Origin: CAVXFB01 sp963760935
GTDB taxonomy: Bacteria > Planctomycetota > Planctomycetia > Pirellulales > Thermoguttaceae
Reading direction: 5' to 3'
Assembly (NCBI GenBank): GCA_963760935.1
Contig: CAVXFB010000008.1
Location: 1,302,001 to 1,366,000, forward strand
DNA: 64,000 nt
Shown: positions 37,391-46,766 of the stretch, piece by piece
Layout: each line of letters opens with the position of its first letter
How positions within the stretch are numbered: position 1 is the first letter of the stretch
The notes under the pieces: model-generated
What the model saw: the letters and a program-made list of their open reading frames with translations, nothing else
Databases searched by the model: none
What the model was told of the DNA's origin: nothing
Position numbers and translations under genes: made by a program

Positions 37391-38671
37391 CTACTTACGG
37401 CAGCGGGCAAGATACCGATTTGCCATGGGAGATGGGATAATCTCCACCTCGCGGAACGCACATATCTGCTCTGTCAGCAAACGGCGAATGGCGGCCGGGG
37501 AATAGACGAAGCTCTGGTCGACTTGCCCAAAACTGCTCACGCCGATCAGCGGATAATCGTCGAGTCCGGCCGGCAGATCGGAGACCGTCTGCCGAAAGCG
37601 TTCGTCCGATAGACCGGGGAATTCGATCACCAGCCATTCTCGAGCGACCTGGGCCAAATCGCGGATGACTTGAAACGGCTGGCGAAGGTGGTGAATCACG
37701 TTGAGGAGCAGGACCACGTCAAAACAATCATCGAGGCGCTCCTGTTCGACGTCATGGAAACGGAAGTCAGCCTTGCTTGCCTTGATGCGTCCCAGGAGCC
37801 GAGCAGCCTCGAAGCGCCGTTCCATCTTTTCCAGCCCGACGATCTTGGCGGCTCCGCGGGTCTCGGCCTCAAAACAGAAGAAGCCCAGAGCGCAGCCCAC
37901 GTCGAGCACGCTCTTGCCTTTCAAGGGCATCGGGAAGACCAGCGGGAGCGCATCGGCGCGGTTCTGGCCCGGCGTTTCGAGCCCATGAGGAAGCTTCACT
38001 GCCTGGTATTCAAAGATGGGCTCGGCGATCAGACGCCGCAATTCGTCGCGGCCGATGCAACTCAGGTTGCGACTGGCCGTCGCGAATACATCGGCCAGAT
38101 TTGGAATATGCGGATAGCCGCCCGACTCGGCATCGACGACTTGGTAGGGGATTAGCTCGCGTTCGAGTTCCTCGATAATCTGACGGTAATGCGCGGCAAG
38201 ATTGATTCGGCGGTAGTGCGAGAGCCAATGGTCATTCTGATAGGGCTGTGTCCCGGTCAGTTGCGGTTCGGCCTGCTGGCGAGCGGCTACGCGGCTCCAA
38301 AGCATGGACTCGCGCGTCAAGAGAACGACCGCCCGTTTCTTGCCCTTGTGTTCCAGAATGGCACGCCATGCCGGGTCTGATTTGAAGTCGAGGCGCCGCA
38401 GAAAAGCGCCGTACCGATTGGGTTGTCCGGTCCGGACTTTCTCCAACTCTTTATCGATCGGCCGCAGCGTATTGTAGTGCATGACGATCGGTCCGGCGAA
38501 TGACACCATCTTCGCATAGTTGTAGCCCATACAGACCGTCGAGTCCTTTGGCAGTTGCCCGGTTGCAACAGCCCACGTAATGAAGGTGCTCTTGCCGCAA
38601 CTGCTTGGACCGCAGACCACAATCAGGTCACGATCAATCGTTGCGGCATCGGGACTCGTCACGGTGTGCAT
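37391..38671 (-). CDS. P-loop NTPase fused to CmoB-like methyltransferase
   Basis: This 426-residue protein joins two domains. Residues 15-200 start with IVVCGPSSCGKSTF (Walker A at 21-29) and look like a small kinase-type P-loop domain. Residues 210-425 resemble the CmoB/DUF1698 methyltransferases: FEYQAVKLPHGLETPGQNR, then KSVLDVGCALGFFCFEAE (AdoMet motif at 255-264), and DCFDVVLLLNVIHHLRQP. CmoB proper modifies tRNA wobble uridine, while other members act in sugar or natural-product pathways. The substrate here is unknown. Both domains keep their binding motifs and the frame is intact. Confidence 0.85.
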   Translation of the reverse strand: MHTVTSPDAATIDRDLIVVCGPSSCGKSTFITWAVATGQLPKDSTVCMGYNYAKMVSFAGPIVMHYNTLRPIDKELEKVRTGQPNRYGAFLRRLDFKSDPAWRAILEHKGKKRAVVLLTRESMLWSRVAARQQAEPQLTGTQPYQNDHWLSHYRRINLAAHYRQIIEELERELIPYQVVDAESGGYPHIPNLADVFATASRNLSCIGRDELRRLIAEPIFEYQAVKLPHGLETPGQNRADALPLVFPMPLKGKSVLDVGCALGFFCFEAETRGAAKIVGLEKMERRFEAARLLGRIKASKADFRFHDVEQERLDDCFDVVLLLNVIHHLRQPFQVIRDLAQVAREWLVIEFPGLSDERFRQTVSDLPAGLDDYPLIGVSSFGQVDQSFVYSPAAIRRLLTEQICAFREVEIIPSPMANRYLARCRK

Positions 38672-38972
38672 GTTCTTCTACCGCTGGGTCGTAAGCCAAT
38701 CGTATAACAGAGTGCGAACATCCCAGGTTGGATGTCCGATTCGCCCTTCCGGCCACGTGCTATCGCACGTATCCTAGAAGAGCCGGGGACTTACGGCAAG
38801 ATCGTTCTGTTAGACCGGCGATATCGGCGAGGGGTCATCGATCAGAGACCGGCAATTGCGAATAGACCGCAAAAAGTGAAAAGAATCCCACGACACCCAT
38901 GCTCGTCGCCGCCACTAGCGCGCCATCCGGCAACCGATGGTGATTCTTTGCCGCTAACATTTGTCACGCTTA
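38672..38972. other. Intergenic region without a gene
   Basis: These 301 bp lie between two leftward genes. I see a short ACGTGC/GCACGT palindrome near 38755-38770 and nothing coding. It should contain the promoter of the P-loop/methyltransferase gene. Confidence 0.45.
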
Positions 38973-40457
38973 TTACCCTGCCCCCACGCCTCGGTCAAAT
39001 GCCTCTTGATCCCGTTGATACAGGGCCAGTACCGACTCAAACGTCGCGCTGGATATCTTCCATTCGGGCTGTTCTTCTGTATGGGCATTACAATGAGCAG
39101 TGAACAGACGGTATATGAACTTGAACAGGTGCCGGGGGACCCGTAGCGTGGCCAGCGATTCGATCAGGCGCTGCCGGTCGACGCCCTCGAAAAGTTCGGT
39201 GATCTTCGGCGAGGCGCCCTCGGCAGCACAGGCGGCGATCCGGGCATTGGCCATGTCGTACAGCGATTGGCCCGTCCAACTCAGCGAGCGGATGAGGTTC
39301 TGCTTGTCCAGCCGGGCTCGTTGGTGGAAGTCGCGATCCTGCCGGTCCACGAGTCTCTCCAATTCGATGGGTAGCAGAAGCTTCAGGCCAAGGCCGGGGT
39401 GCTTTAGAAACTTGTTGTCCAACATCGGCCAGACCAACGCCCGCATCAATTCGGTCGAGCCGTTGATCAAATAGGGCTCGTCCACGCGATCGACCAGCAC
39501 GAGTATGCCGTCGAGGTGCATCGAGCGGAGGACGCCTTGCAGCTTGGCCAGCAGCTCATAGCGGTCGTCCGTGCGCGGCCAAGCGGGCAGCGGCTGGCCG
39601 ACGATTTGCCCGCCGGGGAAGTTCAACAGCGTCCGGCACAGCAGCCGCGTGGTGTGATGGAGAACCCGGGTGTTGCGGACGATCTGGCCGGACCGGTACC
39701 ACCACTTCAACATCCGCCACAAACGCGGCACCCAGGCGGCGACAACCAACGCGTACGGCAGAGGATTGCCAAACCAACTCCAATCGTACCACGCGAAGAA
39801 AGCGACCACCGCGACAGTAATCAATAGCCCCAGGGCCAAGTCCCACTTCGATCGCCATGTGGGAAATCGCAGTTTCTTCCGCAACCGTCGCCATCGCTGG
39901 AACGAGTTTTCGGCCGTCGATTGGTCGTAGCACGCTGCCAGCAGCATCACGTCTCGTTTCTGGCCCGCGTCCAATTGACTGATGCCAAGCGGCTCATCGC
40001 GAGCAGCCGGATGGCGGGCTTGCTTCACACCCAAGATGCGATCGACCAATTGCGTCACAGCCAGCGAAAGAACGGCGTCCATGTGGTCCCAGAGCCGCCA
40101 TTGCTCGAGGGCACGCTCCGGGCGTCGCCGTCGGCCCGAGAAGCGATCGCGAAAGCGATCCAAGAACGGGTTGAAATCGGCGTACTCGACCACAAACACC
40201 TGGCGCTCGGGGTGCTCTGCGTTGTAGTCGGTTAAGTGCCGGGCCAATTGTAGCCGGATGGCCGTCTTGCCCGAGCCCTTCTCGCCAAACACCACGGCCG
40301 TGGCCGGCTCGGCCGGATCACCATAGATTTTGTCCCACGTCGGATGGTACGTGTTGCGAATGCAGGCCCCTTTGAAGACAAGGTCCGTCTGAGCATCCTC
40401 GTCGGCAAATGGGTTGCTGGCGATGCCGTGATGGTCGAGAAATTGTTGAATTCTCAT
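38973..40457 (-). CDS. Membrane-associated P-loop ATPase (KAP/AAA-like)
   Basis: This 494-residue protein starts at ATG 40457, overlapping the stop of the upstream gene by one base (TAATG). Walker A is GEKGSGKT at 58-65. Walker B-like ILVLVDRVDE lies near 320. Between them are two hydrophobic spans (about 210-230 and 240-258: LGLLITVAVVAFFAWYDW and YALVVAAWVPRL), an arrangement like the KAP family, in which membrane spans interrupt the ATPase core. The coupled zinc-ribbon/GYF protein may be its partner. Role unknown. Confidence 0.82.
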   Translation of the reverse strand: MRIQQFLDHHGIASNPFADEDAQTDLVFKGACIRNTYHPTWDKIYGDPAEPATAVVFGEKGSGKTAIRLQLARHLTDYNAEHPERQVFVVEYADFNPFLDRFRDRFSGRRRRPERALEQWRLWDHMDAVLSLAVTQLVDRILGVKQARHPAARDEPLGISQLDAGQKRDVMLLAACYDQSTAENSFQRWRRLRKKLRFPTWRSKWDLALGLLITVAVVAFFAWYDWSWFGNPLPYALVVAAWVPRLWRMLKWWYRSGQIVRNTRVLHHTTRLLCRTLLNFPGGQIVGQPLPAWPRTDDRYELLAKLQGVLRSMHLDGILVLVDRVDEPYLINGSTELMRALVWPMLDNKFLKHPGLGLKLLLPIELERLVDRQDRDFHQRARLDKQNLIRSLSWTGQSLYDMANARIAACAAEGASPKITELFEGVDRQRLIESLATLRVPRHLFKFIYRLFTAHCNAHTEEQPEWKISSATFESVLALYQRDQEAFDRGVGAG

Positions 40458-41206
40458 TATCTCATTAATACCCAAAAGAAGATGATCAGCAGGATAACGA
40501 CCGCTACGGTCAACCACGCGACGACAATCACCTGCTTGTTTCGCTTCGGCGCCCGGCCGGGTGGCGGGTGGCTGCGCCCTGCTTCCGAAGCCGGATCAAC
40601 GACGACGACCGGCGTTGTGACGTCAACGATTTTTGCAACGCCCTTCTCTAGCTCAGGAATCGTCAAATTGGGCGACAATTGACGAAAGACCGAACCGGCC
40701 TCCTGCCAATCGGGCCAACCTTCGCGCCATACCAGGGCGTCAGCGCTGACACGGCCTTCGGCCAGCCACGACCGCATAACCGGTCCAGTTGCCGGGCCGT
40801 ATTGACCGCCCGATGGCGGCCGCACAAACCATACCGCGTCGCCCGCCATGCTCAGTGGGTCCGTGGCGGCGGGCGGCGCAGCGGTCGAATCGACCGGCGT
40901 ATCCCATTGCGGCTGCTTCGCCGGCGGGGCACCAGCCATGGTCGACGATCCGGTCGCAGCAACGGGGGCTGGCGAATGACTCGTCGCAACCCTGTCCTCG
41001 CGTGCCACGGTGGCGTCGGGTACTTCCGACAGCGTGATGGCGTCAGGTGGCGTCGTCTGGCTACCCTTCTTCCGCGAGCTAGGCCGCGTGCTCTGAAGCG
41101 GGATCTGCATCGAGACCCCGCACACGGGACAGACACCCTGCCGTCCCGCCTGGAACTGCTTGACGTTCAACTTATGTCCGTTAGGACAATTGAAGCGGAT
41201 TCCCAT
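40457..41206 (-). CDS. Zinc-ribbon, GYF_2-domain membrane-anchored protein
   Basis: This 249-residue protein has an N-terminal zinc-ribbon-like unit (FNCPNGHKLNVKQFQAG, then VCPVCG). A long Pro/Ala/Ser linker comes next. A GYF_2/DUF4339-like domain follows at about 120-175 (WFVRPPSGGQYGPATG, then DALVWREGWPDWQEA). One C-terminal transmembrane span (VIVVAWLTVAVVILLIIFFW) ends it. The domain faces the cytoplasm if the zinc ribbon does. It is translated together with the ATPase. Confidence 0.87.
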   Translation of the reverse strand: MGIRFNCPNGHKLNVKQFQAGRQGVCPVCGVSMQIPLQSTRPSSRKKGSQTTPPDAITLSEVPDATVAREDRVATSHSPAPVAATGSSTMAGAPPAKQPQWDTPVDSTAAPPAATDPLSMAGDAVWFVRPPSGGQYGPATGPVMRSWLAEGRVSADALVWREGWPDWQEAGSVFRQLSPNLTIPELEKGVAKIVDVTTPVVVVDPASEAGRSHPPPGRAPKRNKQVIVVAWLTVAVVILLIIFFWVLMR

Positions 41207-41337
41207 ATCGACGGCTCCCTGCGCGACTCACCAAATTATAACTCCCGCAACCGGCGGGTACTACCGCTGGGCAAAAGCTGGTAGGGGCGGTATTCTCTAG
41301 CATATAAACAAGTTCGGCGGCAAAGGAGTCTGGAATC

Positions 41338-41844
41338 GTGGGCAAGCGTCTTCCGAAAGCTGCATTGCTCCAAGAGATTGGCGTAGAACGCGGCAGGCTT
41401 GATGCGCTTCTCGAAGAGCTCACACCTCGGCAGAGGACTCAAGGCGGTGCCACACTCGCTGGATGGTCAGTCAAGGACATCCTCGGACATTTGATCGGTT
41501 GGCAACAAATGAACCTTAATTGGTACGCTGCCGGCTTGCGTGGCGAGACACCTGAAATGCCAGCGCCTGGTCTGGCCTGGAGGGACATCCGGAAGCTCAA
41601 CGATCGAATCTACCGTAAGCATCATCGACGGTCACTCAAGGCCGTACAAGCCGACTACGTTGCTTTTCACCAGAAAATGCTGGAGTTGATCGAAGAAGTC
41701 CCTGACCGAGATTTCGTAGCCGTTGGCCGTTTCGTTTGGACCGGACCAACGTGGACGCTAAGCGATTACATACGAGCGAACACGGCCAGTCATTACCGTT
41801 GGGCATGTAAGCACATCCGAAAGTGGTTGAGAACTCTTGGATGA
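41338..41844 (+). CDS. ClbS/DfsB-family four-helix bundle protein
   Basis: This 168-residue protein starts at GTG 41338. It follows the DUF1706/ClbS pattern closely: LPKAALLQEI, GWSVKDILGHLIGWQQ, LAWRDIRKLNDRIYRKH, and the ending TASHYRWACKHIRKW. ClbS of colibactin producers opens the cyclopropane warhead and protects DNA. Most genomic homologues have no known substrate. Its stop overlaps the next start as ATGA, and the next gene is a DNA repair fusion, which supports a role in protection against DNA damage (inference). Confidence 0.87.
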   Translation: MGKRLPKAALLQEIGVERGRLDALLEELTPRQRTQGGATLAGWSVKDILGHLIGWQQMNLNWYAAGLRGETPEMPAPGLAWRDIRKLNDRIYRKHHRRSLKAVQADYVAFHQKMLELIEEVPDRDFVAVGRFVWTGPTWTLSDYIRANTASHYRWACKHIRKWLRTLG

Positions 41845-42836
41845 TCGGTGCTGAATCGTTTTCGTCTGTCCCGAATCTCGTTCGCACCCTTCTTACGTTG
41901 TTGTCCCAAATTCCGCCGGGCCGGGTAGCAACGTGCGGCGATCTGGCCGAGGCGTTGGGCAATCGAATCGCGGCACGCTGGGTCGGACACTATGCGTTGC
42001 ATCACGAGCATGACGCCGGCTGCCCATGCCACCGCGTCGTCCGCCTTGGCGGCAAGCTGGGCGGGTATGCGGCGGGCTCGCTTCAGGCCAAGGCGCGAAA
42101 ACTGAAAGCGGAGGGCGTCGAAGTTCATCAAGGGGTGATCGACCTTGAAGAGTTTGCCTTCGGCGACTTCCAGTCTAACCGACCGCTGGAGCGGTTACGG
42201 CGGATTCAAGAGGAGGTTCAACGACAGATCATCTTGCGGTCGCGGCGTAGGATGCCAAAGCTAGTCGGCGGCGTCGATGTGGCCTATCCGCGGCCCGGCG
42301 TCGGCGTAGCGGCCTACGTCTTGGTCAACGTGGCCACCAGCGAACTGGTTTGGTCCACGAGCGTCTGCCGGCCAGTTGGTTTCCCCTACGTCAGCACATA
42401 CCTAAGCTTCCGCGAGATTCCCATCTATCTCGATCTGCTCGACATGGTGCGCAAGGCGGGCCGCATGGCAGAAGTGCTGCTGGTTGACGGCAGCGGCATC
42501 ATACACCACCGTCACGCCGGCATCGCCTCACATCTCGGCGTAGTGGCCGGCGTGCCGACCATCGGAGTTACCAAGAAACTCCTGTGCGGGCAGGTCGACA
42601 TCAAACACATGTCGCCCGGCGAGTCGCGTCCTGTAATCTACGAAGATCAACTGATCGGAATCGCGCTGCGTGCCACGGCCGGCAGCTTGCGTCCGCTGTA
42701 CGTTTCGCCGGGCCATCGCGTCAACGTCGCCTTCTGCGAGCAATTGGTGCGTCAGCTTCTAACCGGCCGCCGCCTGCCCGAGCCCATCTACCGGGCCGAT
42801 CGCCTGAGCCGGAAGTTAGAACCAGCATCGGATTGA
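41841..42836 (+). CDS. Fusion of O6-alkylguanine-DNA alkyltransferase domain and endonuclease V
   Basis: The start ATG 41841 overlaps the preceding stop (ATGA), giving 331 residues; an in-frame GTG at 41823 is less likely. Residues 12-100 form the alkyltransferase C-terminal domain: IPPGRVATCGDLAEALG, RWVGHYAL, and the active-site PCHRV with Cys 63. It takes the alkyl group from damaged guanine. Residues 115-325 are endonuclease V, which nicks DNA at deaminated bases: GGVDVAY, YLSFREIPIYLDLL, and VDGSGIIHHRHAGIASHLGV. Such fusions are known from some archaea (Ferroplasma). All key residues appear present. Confidence 0.93.
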   Translation: MIGAESFSSVPNLVRTLLTLLSQIPPGRVATCGDLAEALGNRIAARWVGHYALHHEHDAGCPCHRVVRLGGKLGGYAAGSLQAKARKLKAEGVEVHQGVIDLEEFAFGDFQSNRPLERLRRIQEEVQRQIILRSRRRMPKLVGGVDVAYPRPGVGVAAYVLVNVATSELVWSTSVCRPVGFPYVSTYLSFREIPIYLDLLDMVRKAGRMAEVLLVDGSGIIHHRHAGIASHLGVVAGVPTIGVTKKLLCGQVDIKHMSPGESRPVIYEDQLIGIALRATAGSLRPLYVSPGHRVNVAFCEQLVRQLLTGRRLPEPIYRADRLSRKLEPASD

Positions 42837-42916
42837 CAATCGCTGCCTTGCCGGTACGATTATTCCCGTAGTTCAAGCTGGTTTGCGACCCCTCTTCGCA
42901 CGGAAGGAGCAGAAGC

Positions 42917-45310
42917 ATGTACGCCGCCCCCGTCCATTTGTCGTTGTTCTTTGCCTGGCTAGTGCCGCTAGTTGGCGGTGTGGGGATCCCGTTGGGCGTT
43001 CCGCCGCTGCCAGAAGACCCGGTAATCGCCCAGATGGCGCCTCAGGAGTGCCTGTTCTACATGAGTTCGGCCGGCATGGCCGTGCCCGATCCGAAAAGTG
43101 CGAACGGCACTGAGCAACTTTTGGCCGAGCCCGAGGTCCGGGCGATGGCTGCCGCAATCGAGAAAGCAATCAGAGAGGCGCCGAAAGAGTCGGCGCTTGG
43201 TGGTCATTTGCCGGGCGTGTCGCCGGCGGATGGGGCCGACGTGCTGAAGGTCATCCTCACGAAACCGATGGCGGTTTACGCCTCACACGTCGAACTGCAC
43301 CCCGGCGGAGCCGTGCCCCGTGGAGGGCTGGTGATCAACATCGGCCAAGAGGCGGCAACGACGCTGGCAAAACTCGATCGGGTCGTCAAAGGTTTCGTCA
43401 CCCTCCACGACCGCGCCGCGACGTTCAAGACGGTCGACATCGACGGCCGGGGCTTCAGTACGGTTGCTGACGGCTCGCTCGTCTGGGGCCTCCGCGACAA
43501 CTATTTCGTGTTGGCCGTCGGCGATGGCGAGATGGAGGCGATGCTGAAGCGTGCGGGTGAAAAACCGCCGGCATGGCTTAGCAAGCTGCGCACCGATCTG
43601 CCGCTCGAGCGGCGATCGACCGAGACCTACGTGAATCTTCAAGAGATTATGAAGATTGTGCTGCCGCAAGCCGGTCCACGTGCGGCCAACACCGTAAAGG
43701 CCCTCGGACTGGACAACCTGACAACAATTCGCGCGGTCACCGGCTTGGACCGAACGGCGTGCGTTAGCAAGACGCTTATCGGCATCGAAGGCGCGCCGCA
43801 GGGGCTGCTTCGGCTGGCCGACGTCAAACCGCTGGCTACCGGGGATCTTTCGTCCGTCCCGCGCGATGCCACGTTTGCCTTAGCCTTCAGGCTTAGCCCG
43901 GAACAAGTCTTCGAGATAGTTAGCCAAATCGTCGAGAAGCTCGATCCGCGGGCCAAGGAGCGGATGGATCGGCAAATCGCCGACATGGAAGAACATACCG
44001 GGTTGAATCTTAGGGATGAAATCCTCAAGCCATTCGGCGATACGTGGACCGTATTCGATTCGCTCAGTGAGGGTGGCATATTGGCGGGCACCACTATGGT
44101 CGTGGCGGTAAAGGACGCCAAGCAGGCCGCCGCGACACAGGCCAAGGTGCTGTCACGAATATCACAGCAGAGCGTTGGCCTCGACAAGCTGGAGTTCGCC
44201 GGGCAGCAAATCTACACGTTCACGGCCGATCACACGCGCTCGCCCATCGCTCCGGCGTGGTGCTTGACTGAGAAGGAACTGATCCTGGCCCTGTATCCAC
44301 AAAGCATCAAAGCATACTTGTCGCGAAAAGAGAACTCTCGGTCACTGGCGGACACTCAACCGATAGCGAGAGCATTTAGCGGCGATTCCGGGCCGGTTAA
44401 GCTCTGGTACGTCAACTCGCGGCGGGTGTTCGATCTCATCTATCCACTGCTACCGGCATACACGACGCTGGCAACTCGCATGGCACGAATGAATGGCATC
44501 GAACTCAATCCGTCGATGTTGCCGTCGGCCGGCGCGATTCGCCCGCACTTGTGGCCCACCGTGGCCTGGGCGCGGCGGACCAACGAGGGCATCGAAATAA
44601 CACAGCACTACTCTCTGCCGCTTCCGACCATGATGCCTGTCATGTCGGCCGCAAGTTTCATGGCACTGCCGGCGGTCGCGAGCTCGCGCATGGCCGCCCG
44701 GCGGATGCAGTCGATGAACAACATGAAGCAAATCAGTTTGGCCCTGCTCAACTATGAGCAAGCGTACGGCCACTTCCCGCCCGCCTACACTACGGACAAA
44801 AATGGCAAGCCTCTGTTGAGTTGGCGCGTGCTGATCCTGCCGTTCATTGAGCAGAATGATCTGTACAAGCAGTTCCATCTCGATGAGCCGTGGGACAGCG
44901 ATCACAACAAGAAACTAATCGCTGCGATGCCCTCCGTCTACAAGGACCCGGTTAGCAAGGTCGCGGCCGACGGAAAAACGGACTACCTCACCGTCCGCGG
45001 TGAAAAGACGATATTCCCCGGCGCAAAGGGCGTACGCATCGCCGACATCCGCGACGGCATGTCGAACACGATCATGACGGTCGAAGTGTCGGACTCGAAG
45101 GCGGTAGTTTGGACCAAACCGGACGATTTTGCCTATGATGGGAAGACGCCGTCAAAGGGGCTCATCGGCCTTTGGCCAGGGCGATTCCATGCCGGCATGG
45201 CCGATGGCTCGGTGCGGAGTTTCCCTGCGGCGATCGACGCCAAGACGCTCAATGCCCTATTTACGCGCGATGGCAACGAGTCGGTACAGTGGCAAACACT
45301 CCCACCTTAG
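42917..45310 (+). CDS. Exported planctomycete protein with DUF1559-like C-terminus
   Basis: This 797-residue protein starts at ATG 42917 behind GGAAGGAG. A signal peptide (LSLFFAWLVPLVGGV) comes first. Residues 40-580 form a large region of unknown fold seen in planctomycete proteins of this type. From about 600 the DUF1559-like part starts: RRMQSMNNMKQISLALLNYEQAYGHFPPAYT, SWRVLILPFIEQNDLYKQF, and FHAGMADGSVRSFP. DUF1559 proteins are abundant in planctomycetes and usually carry a type IV pilin-like N-terminus, which is replaced here by the long extra region. Function unknown. Confidence 0.85.
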   Translation: MYAAPVHLSLFFAWLVPLVGGVGIPLGVPPLPEDPVIAQMAPQECLFYMSSAGMAVPDPKSANGTEQLLAEPEVRAMAAAIEKAIREAPKESALGGHLPGVSPADGADVLKVILTKPMAVYASHVELHPGGAVPRGGLVINIGQEAATTLAKLDRVVKGFVTLHDRAATFKTVDIDGRGFSTVADGSLVWGLRDNYFVLAVGDGEMEAMLKRAGEKPPAWLSKLRTDLPLERRSTETYVNLQEIMKIVLPQAGPRAANTVKALGLDNLTTIRAVTGLDRTACVSKTLIGIEGAPQGLLRLADVKPLATGDLSSVPRDATFALAFRLSPEQVFEIVSQIVEKLDPRAKERMDRQIADMEEHTGLNLRDEILKPFGDTWTVFDSLSEGGILAGTTMVVAVKDAKQAAATQAKVLSRISQQSVGLDKLEFAGQQIYTFTADHTRSPIAPAWCLTEKELILALYPQSIKAYLSRKENSRSLADTQPIARAFSGDSGPVKLWYVNSRRVFDLIYPLLPAYTTLATRMARMNGIELNPSMLPSAGAIRPHLWPTVAWARRTNEGIEITQHYSLPLPTMMPVMSAASFMALPAVASSRMAARRMQSMNNMKQISLALLNYEQAYGHFPPAYTTDKNGKPLLSWRVLILPFIEQNDLYKQFHLDEPWDSDHNKKLIAAMPSVYKDPVSKVAADGKTDYLTVRGEKTIFPGAKGVRIADIRDGMSNTIMTVEVSDSKAVVWTKPDDFAYDGKTPSKGLIGLWPGRFHAGMADGSVRSFPAAIDAKTLNALFTRDGNESVQWQTLPP

Positions 45311-45406
45311 GGGCTGTTGGGCAGCCGATTTTCGACCTTCCCCTTATTGCCGGCGCTTCGCTGCGGCGATAAAATCAGGGTTTTTCGTAGAAAGAGATGC
45401 CCGAGC

Positions 45407-46696
45407 ATGAGCGCTGCCAAGAATCTTGTGGTTGCCCAGAGCGGCGGCCCAACGCCGGTTATCAACAGTAGTCTGCGCGGCATCATCGAGGCCGCTCGCC
45501 AGTTCGAAGCCATCGATCGCGTCTATGGCGCCCGGCACGGGATCGAAGGCGTTCTGAGGGAAGAACTGCTCGACCTGACGGCCCAATCGGCCGAGGAGGT
45601 CGCTCTCCTGCGGTTCACGCCGGCGGCCGGATCGATCGGCACTTGCCGCTACAAGCTCAAGGCGAACCAGAACGAGGATTTCGATCGGGTGATCGAAGTA
45701 TTCAAGGCCCATCAAGTTGGGTACCTGCTGTATATCGGCGGCAATGATTCGATGGACACGGCCAACAAGATTGCCCAGTTGGCCCACCAACGCGGGCTCG
45801 ATTTGGTTGCCGTCGGTGTGCCTAAGACAATTGACAACGACGTTGGCGACAGCGAGTTCCGACTGATCGACCACACGCCCGGCTATGGTTCGGTCGCCCG
45901 CTACTGGATGCACAAGGTGGCGACGGCCAATGAAGAAAATGCCGGATCATCGCCGGCCGACCCTGTGCTGGTCATGCAGGCGATGGGTCGCAAGATCGGC
46001 TTTATTCCGGCGGCCGCGCGGCTGGCCGACCCCGATCGCGAGATGCCGCTGCAAATCTACCTGACCGAAAGCCCTTGCTCCATCGAGCAGCTTGCCGACC
46101 AGGTGAGCGACCAGTTGCGGTCGTGCGGCCGGTGCTTGGTGGTGATCAGCGAGGGATTCGACGTCGGCGACGTAGGCAAGGTGAAGGACGCCTTCGGCCA
46201 TACGTCGTTCGGTGCGAGCAAGCTATCGGTCGCCCAGATCGTGGTGAACTATCTCAACGAGAAAGGGCTGCCGGTCAAAGGCGCGGCCCGTGGCAACGTT
46301 ATGGGCACCGACCAGCGTCATTCGATCGTCTATGCCTCGCCAGTCGATCTCGACGAAGCCTATCGCGTCGGCCAAAAGGCCGTCGAGTTGGCTGCCACCG
46401 GCCAAAGCGGCTATATGGCCACGATTCTTCGCGACCCCGGCCTGATCTACAGCGTCCGCTTCGACAAAGTGCCGCTGGGCGATGTGGCCAACAGCGAGCG
46501 GAACTTCCCCAAGGGTTGGATCACGCCCAACGGCTACGATGTGACCGACGAGTTCGCTCGCTATGCCAAGCCGCTGGCCGGCAGCGACATGATCAGCTTG
46601 CCCGTGATCGATGGCCGGCCGCGAATGACGCGTTTCGCGCCGATCTACGCCGCGCAACAACTTCCGAAGTACGCCCTCCAAGCCGACCGTAAGTGA
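45407..46696 (+). CDS. 6-phosphofructokinase, predicted PPi-dependent
   Basis: This 429-residue enzyme phosphorylates fructose 6-phosphate. ATG 45407 was chosen by the family N-terminus NLVVAQSGGPTPVINSSL. The donor-binding positions read GGNDS at 111-115 and PKTIDND at 139-145. ATP enzymes have Gly at the fourth position of GGDGS and Gly before TIDND; Asp and Lys in these places mark PPi-dependent enzymes. Other segments are MGRKIGFIPA and the RHSIVYASPVDLDEA region. The HAD gene lies 70 bp downstream and gnd further on, so sugar-phosphate metabolism genes cluster here. Confidence 0.9.
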   Translation: MSAAKNLVVAQSGGPTPVINSSLRGIIEAARQFEAIDRVYGARHGIEGVLREELLDLTAQSAEEVALLRFTPAAGSIGTCRYKLKANQNEDFDRVIEVFKAHQVGYLLYIGGNDSMDTANKIAQLAHQRGLDLVAVGVPKTIDNDVGDSEFRLIDHTPGYGSVARYWMHKVATANEENAGSSPADPVLVMQAMGRKIGFIPAAARLADPDREMPLQIYLTESPCSIEQLADQVSDQLRSCGRCLVVISEGFDVGDVGKVKDAFGHTSFGASKLSVAQIVVNYLNEKGLPVKGAARGNVMGTDQRHSIVYASPVDLDEAYRVGQKAVELAATGQSGYMATILRDPGLIYSVRFDKVPLGDVANSERNFPKGWITPNGYDVTDEFARYAKPLAGSDMISLPVIDGRPRMTRFAPIYAAQQLPKYALQADRK

Positions 46697-46721
46697 AGAG
46701 TCAGATTGCAAAGATCGTAGC

Positions 46722-46735
46722 CGGGGCTCGCCCCG
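46722..46735. repeat. Short hairpin CGGGGC/GCCCCG after the phosphofructokinase gene
   Basis: A 6-bp inverted repeat with a two-base loop lies 26 bp after the stop codon and is followed by ATTTCC. It may be part of a longer repeat family (GTAGCCGGGGCTCGCCCCG) or a weak terminator. Confidence 0.35.
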
Positions 46736-46766
46736 ATTTCCCGCCAACCGTCTTCAACCACCAGCA

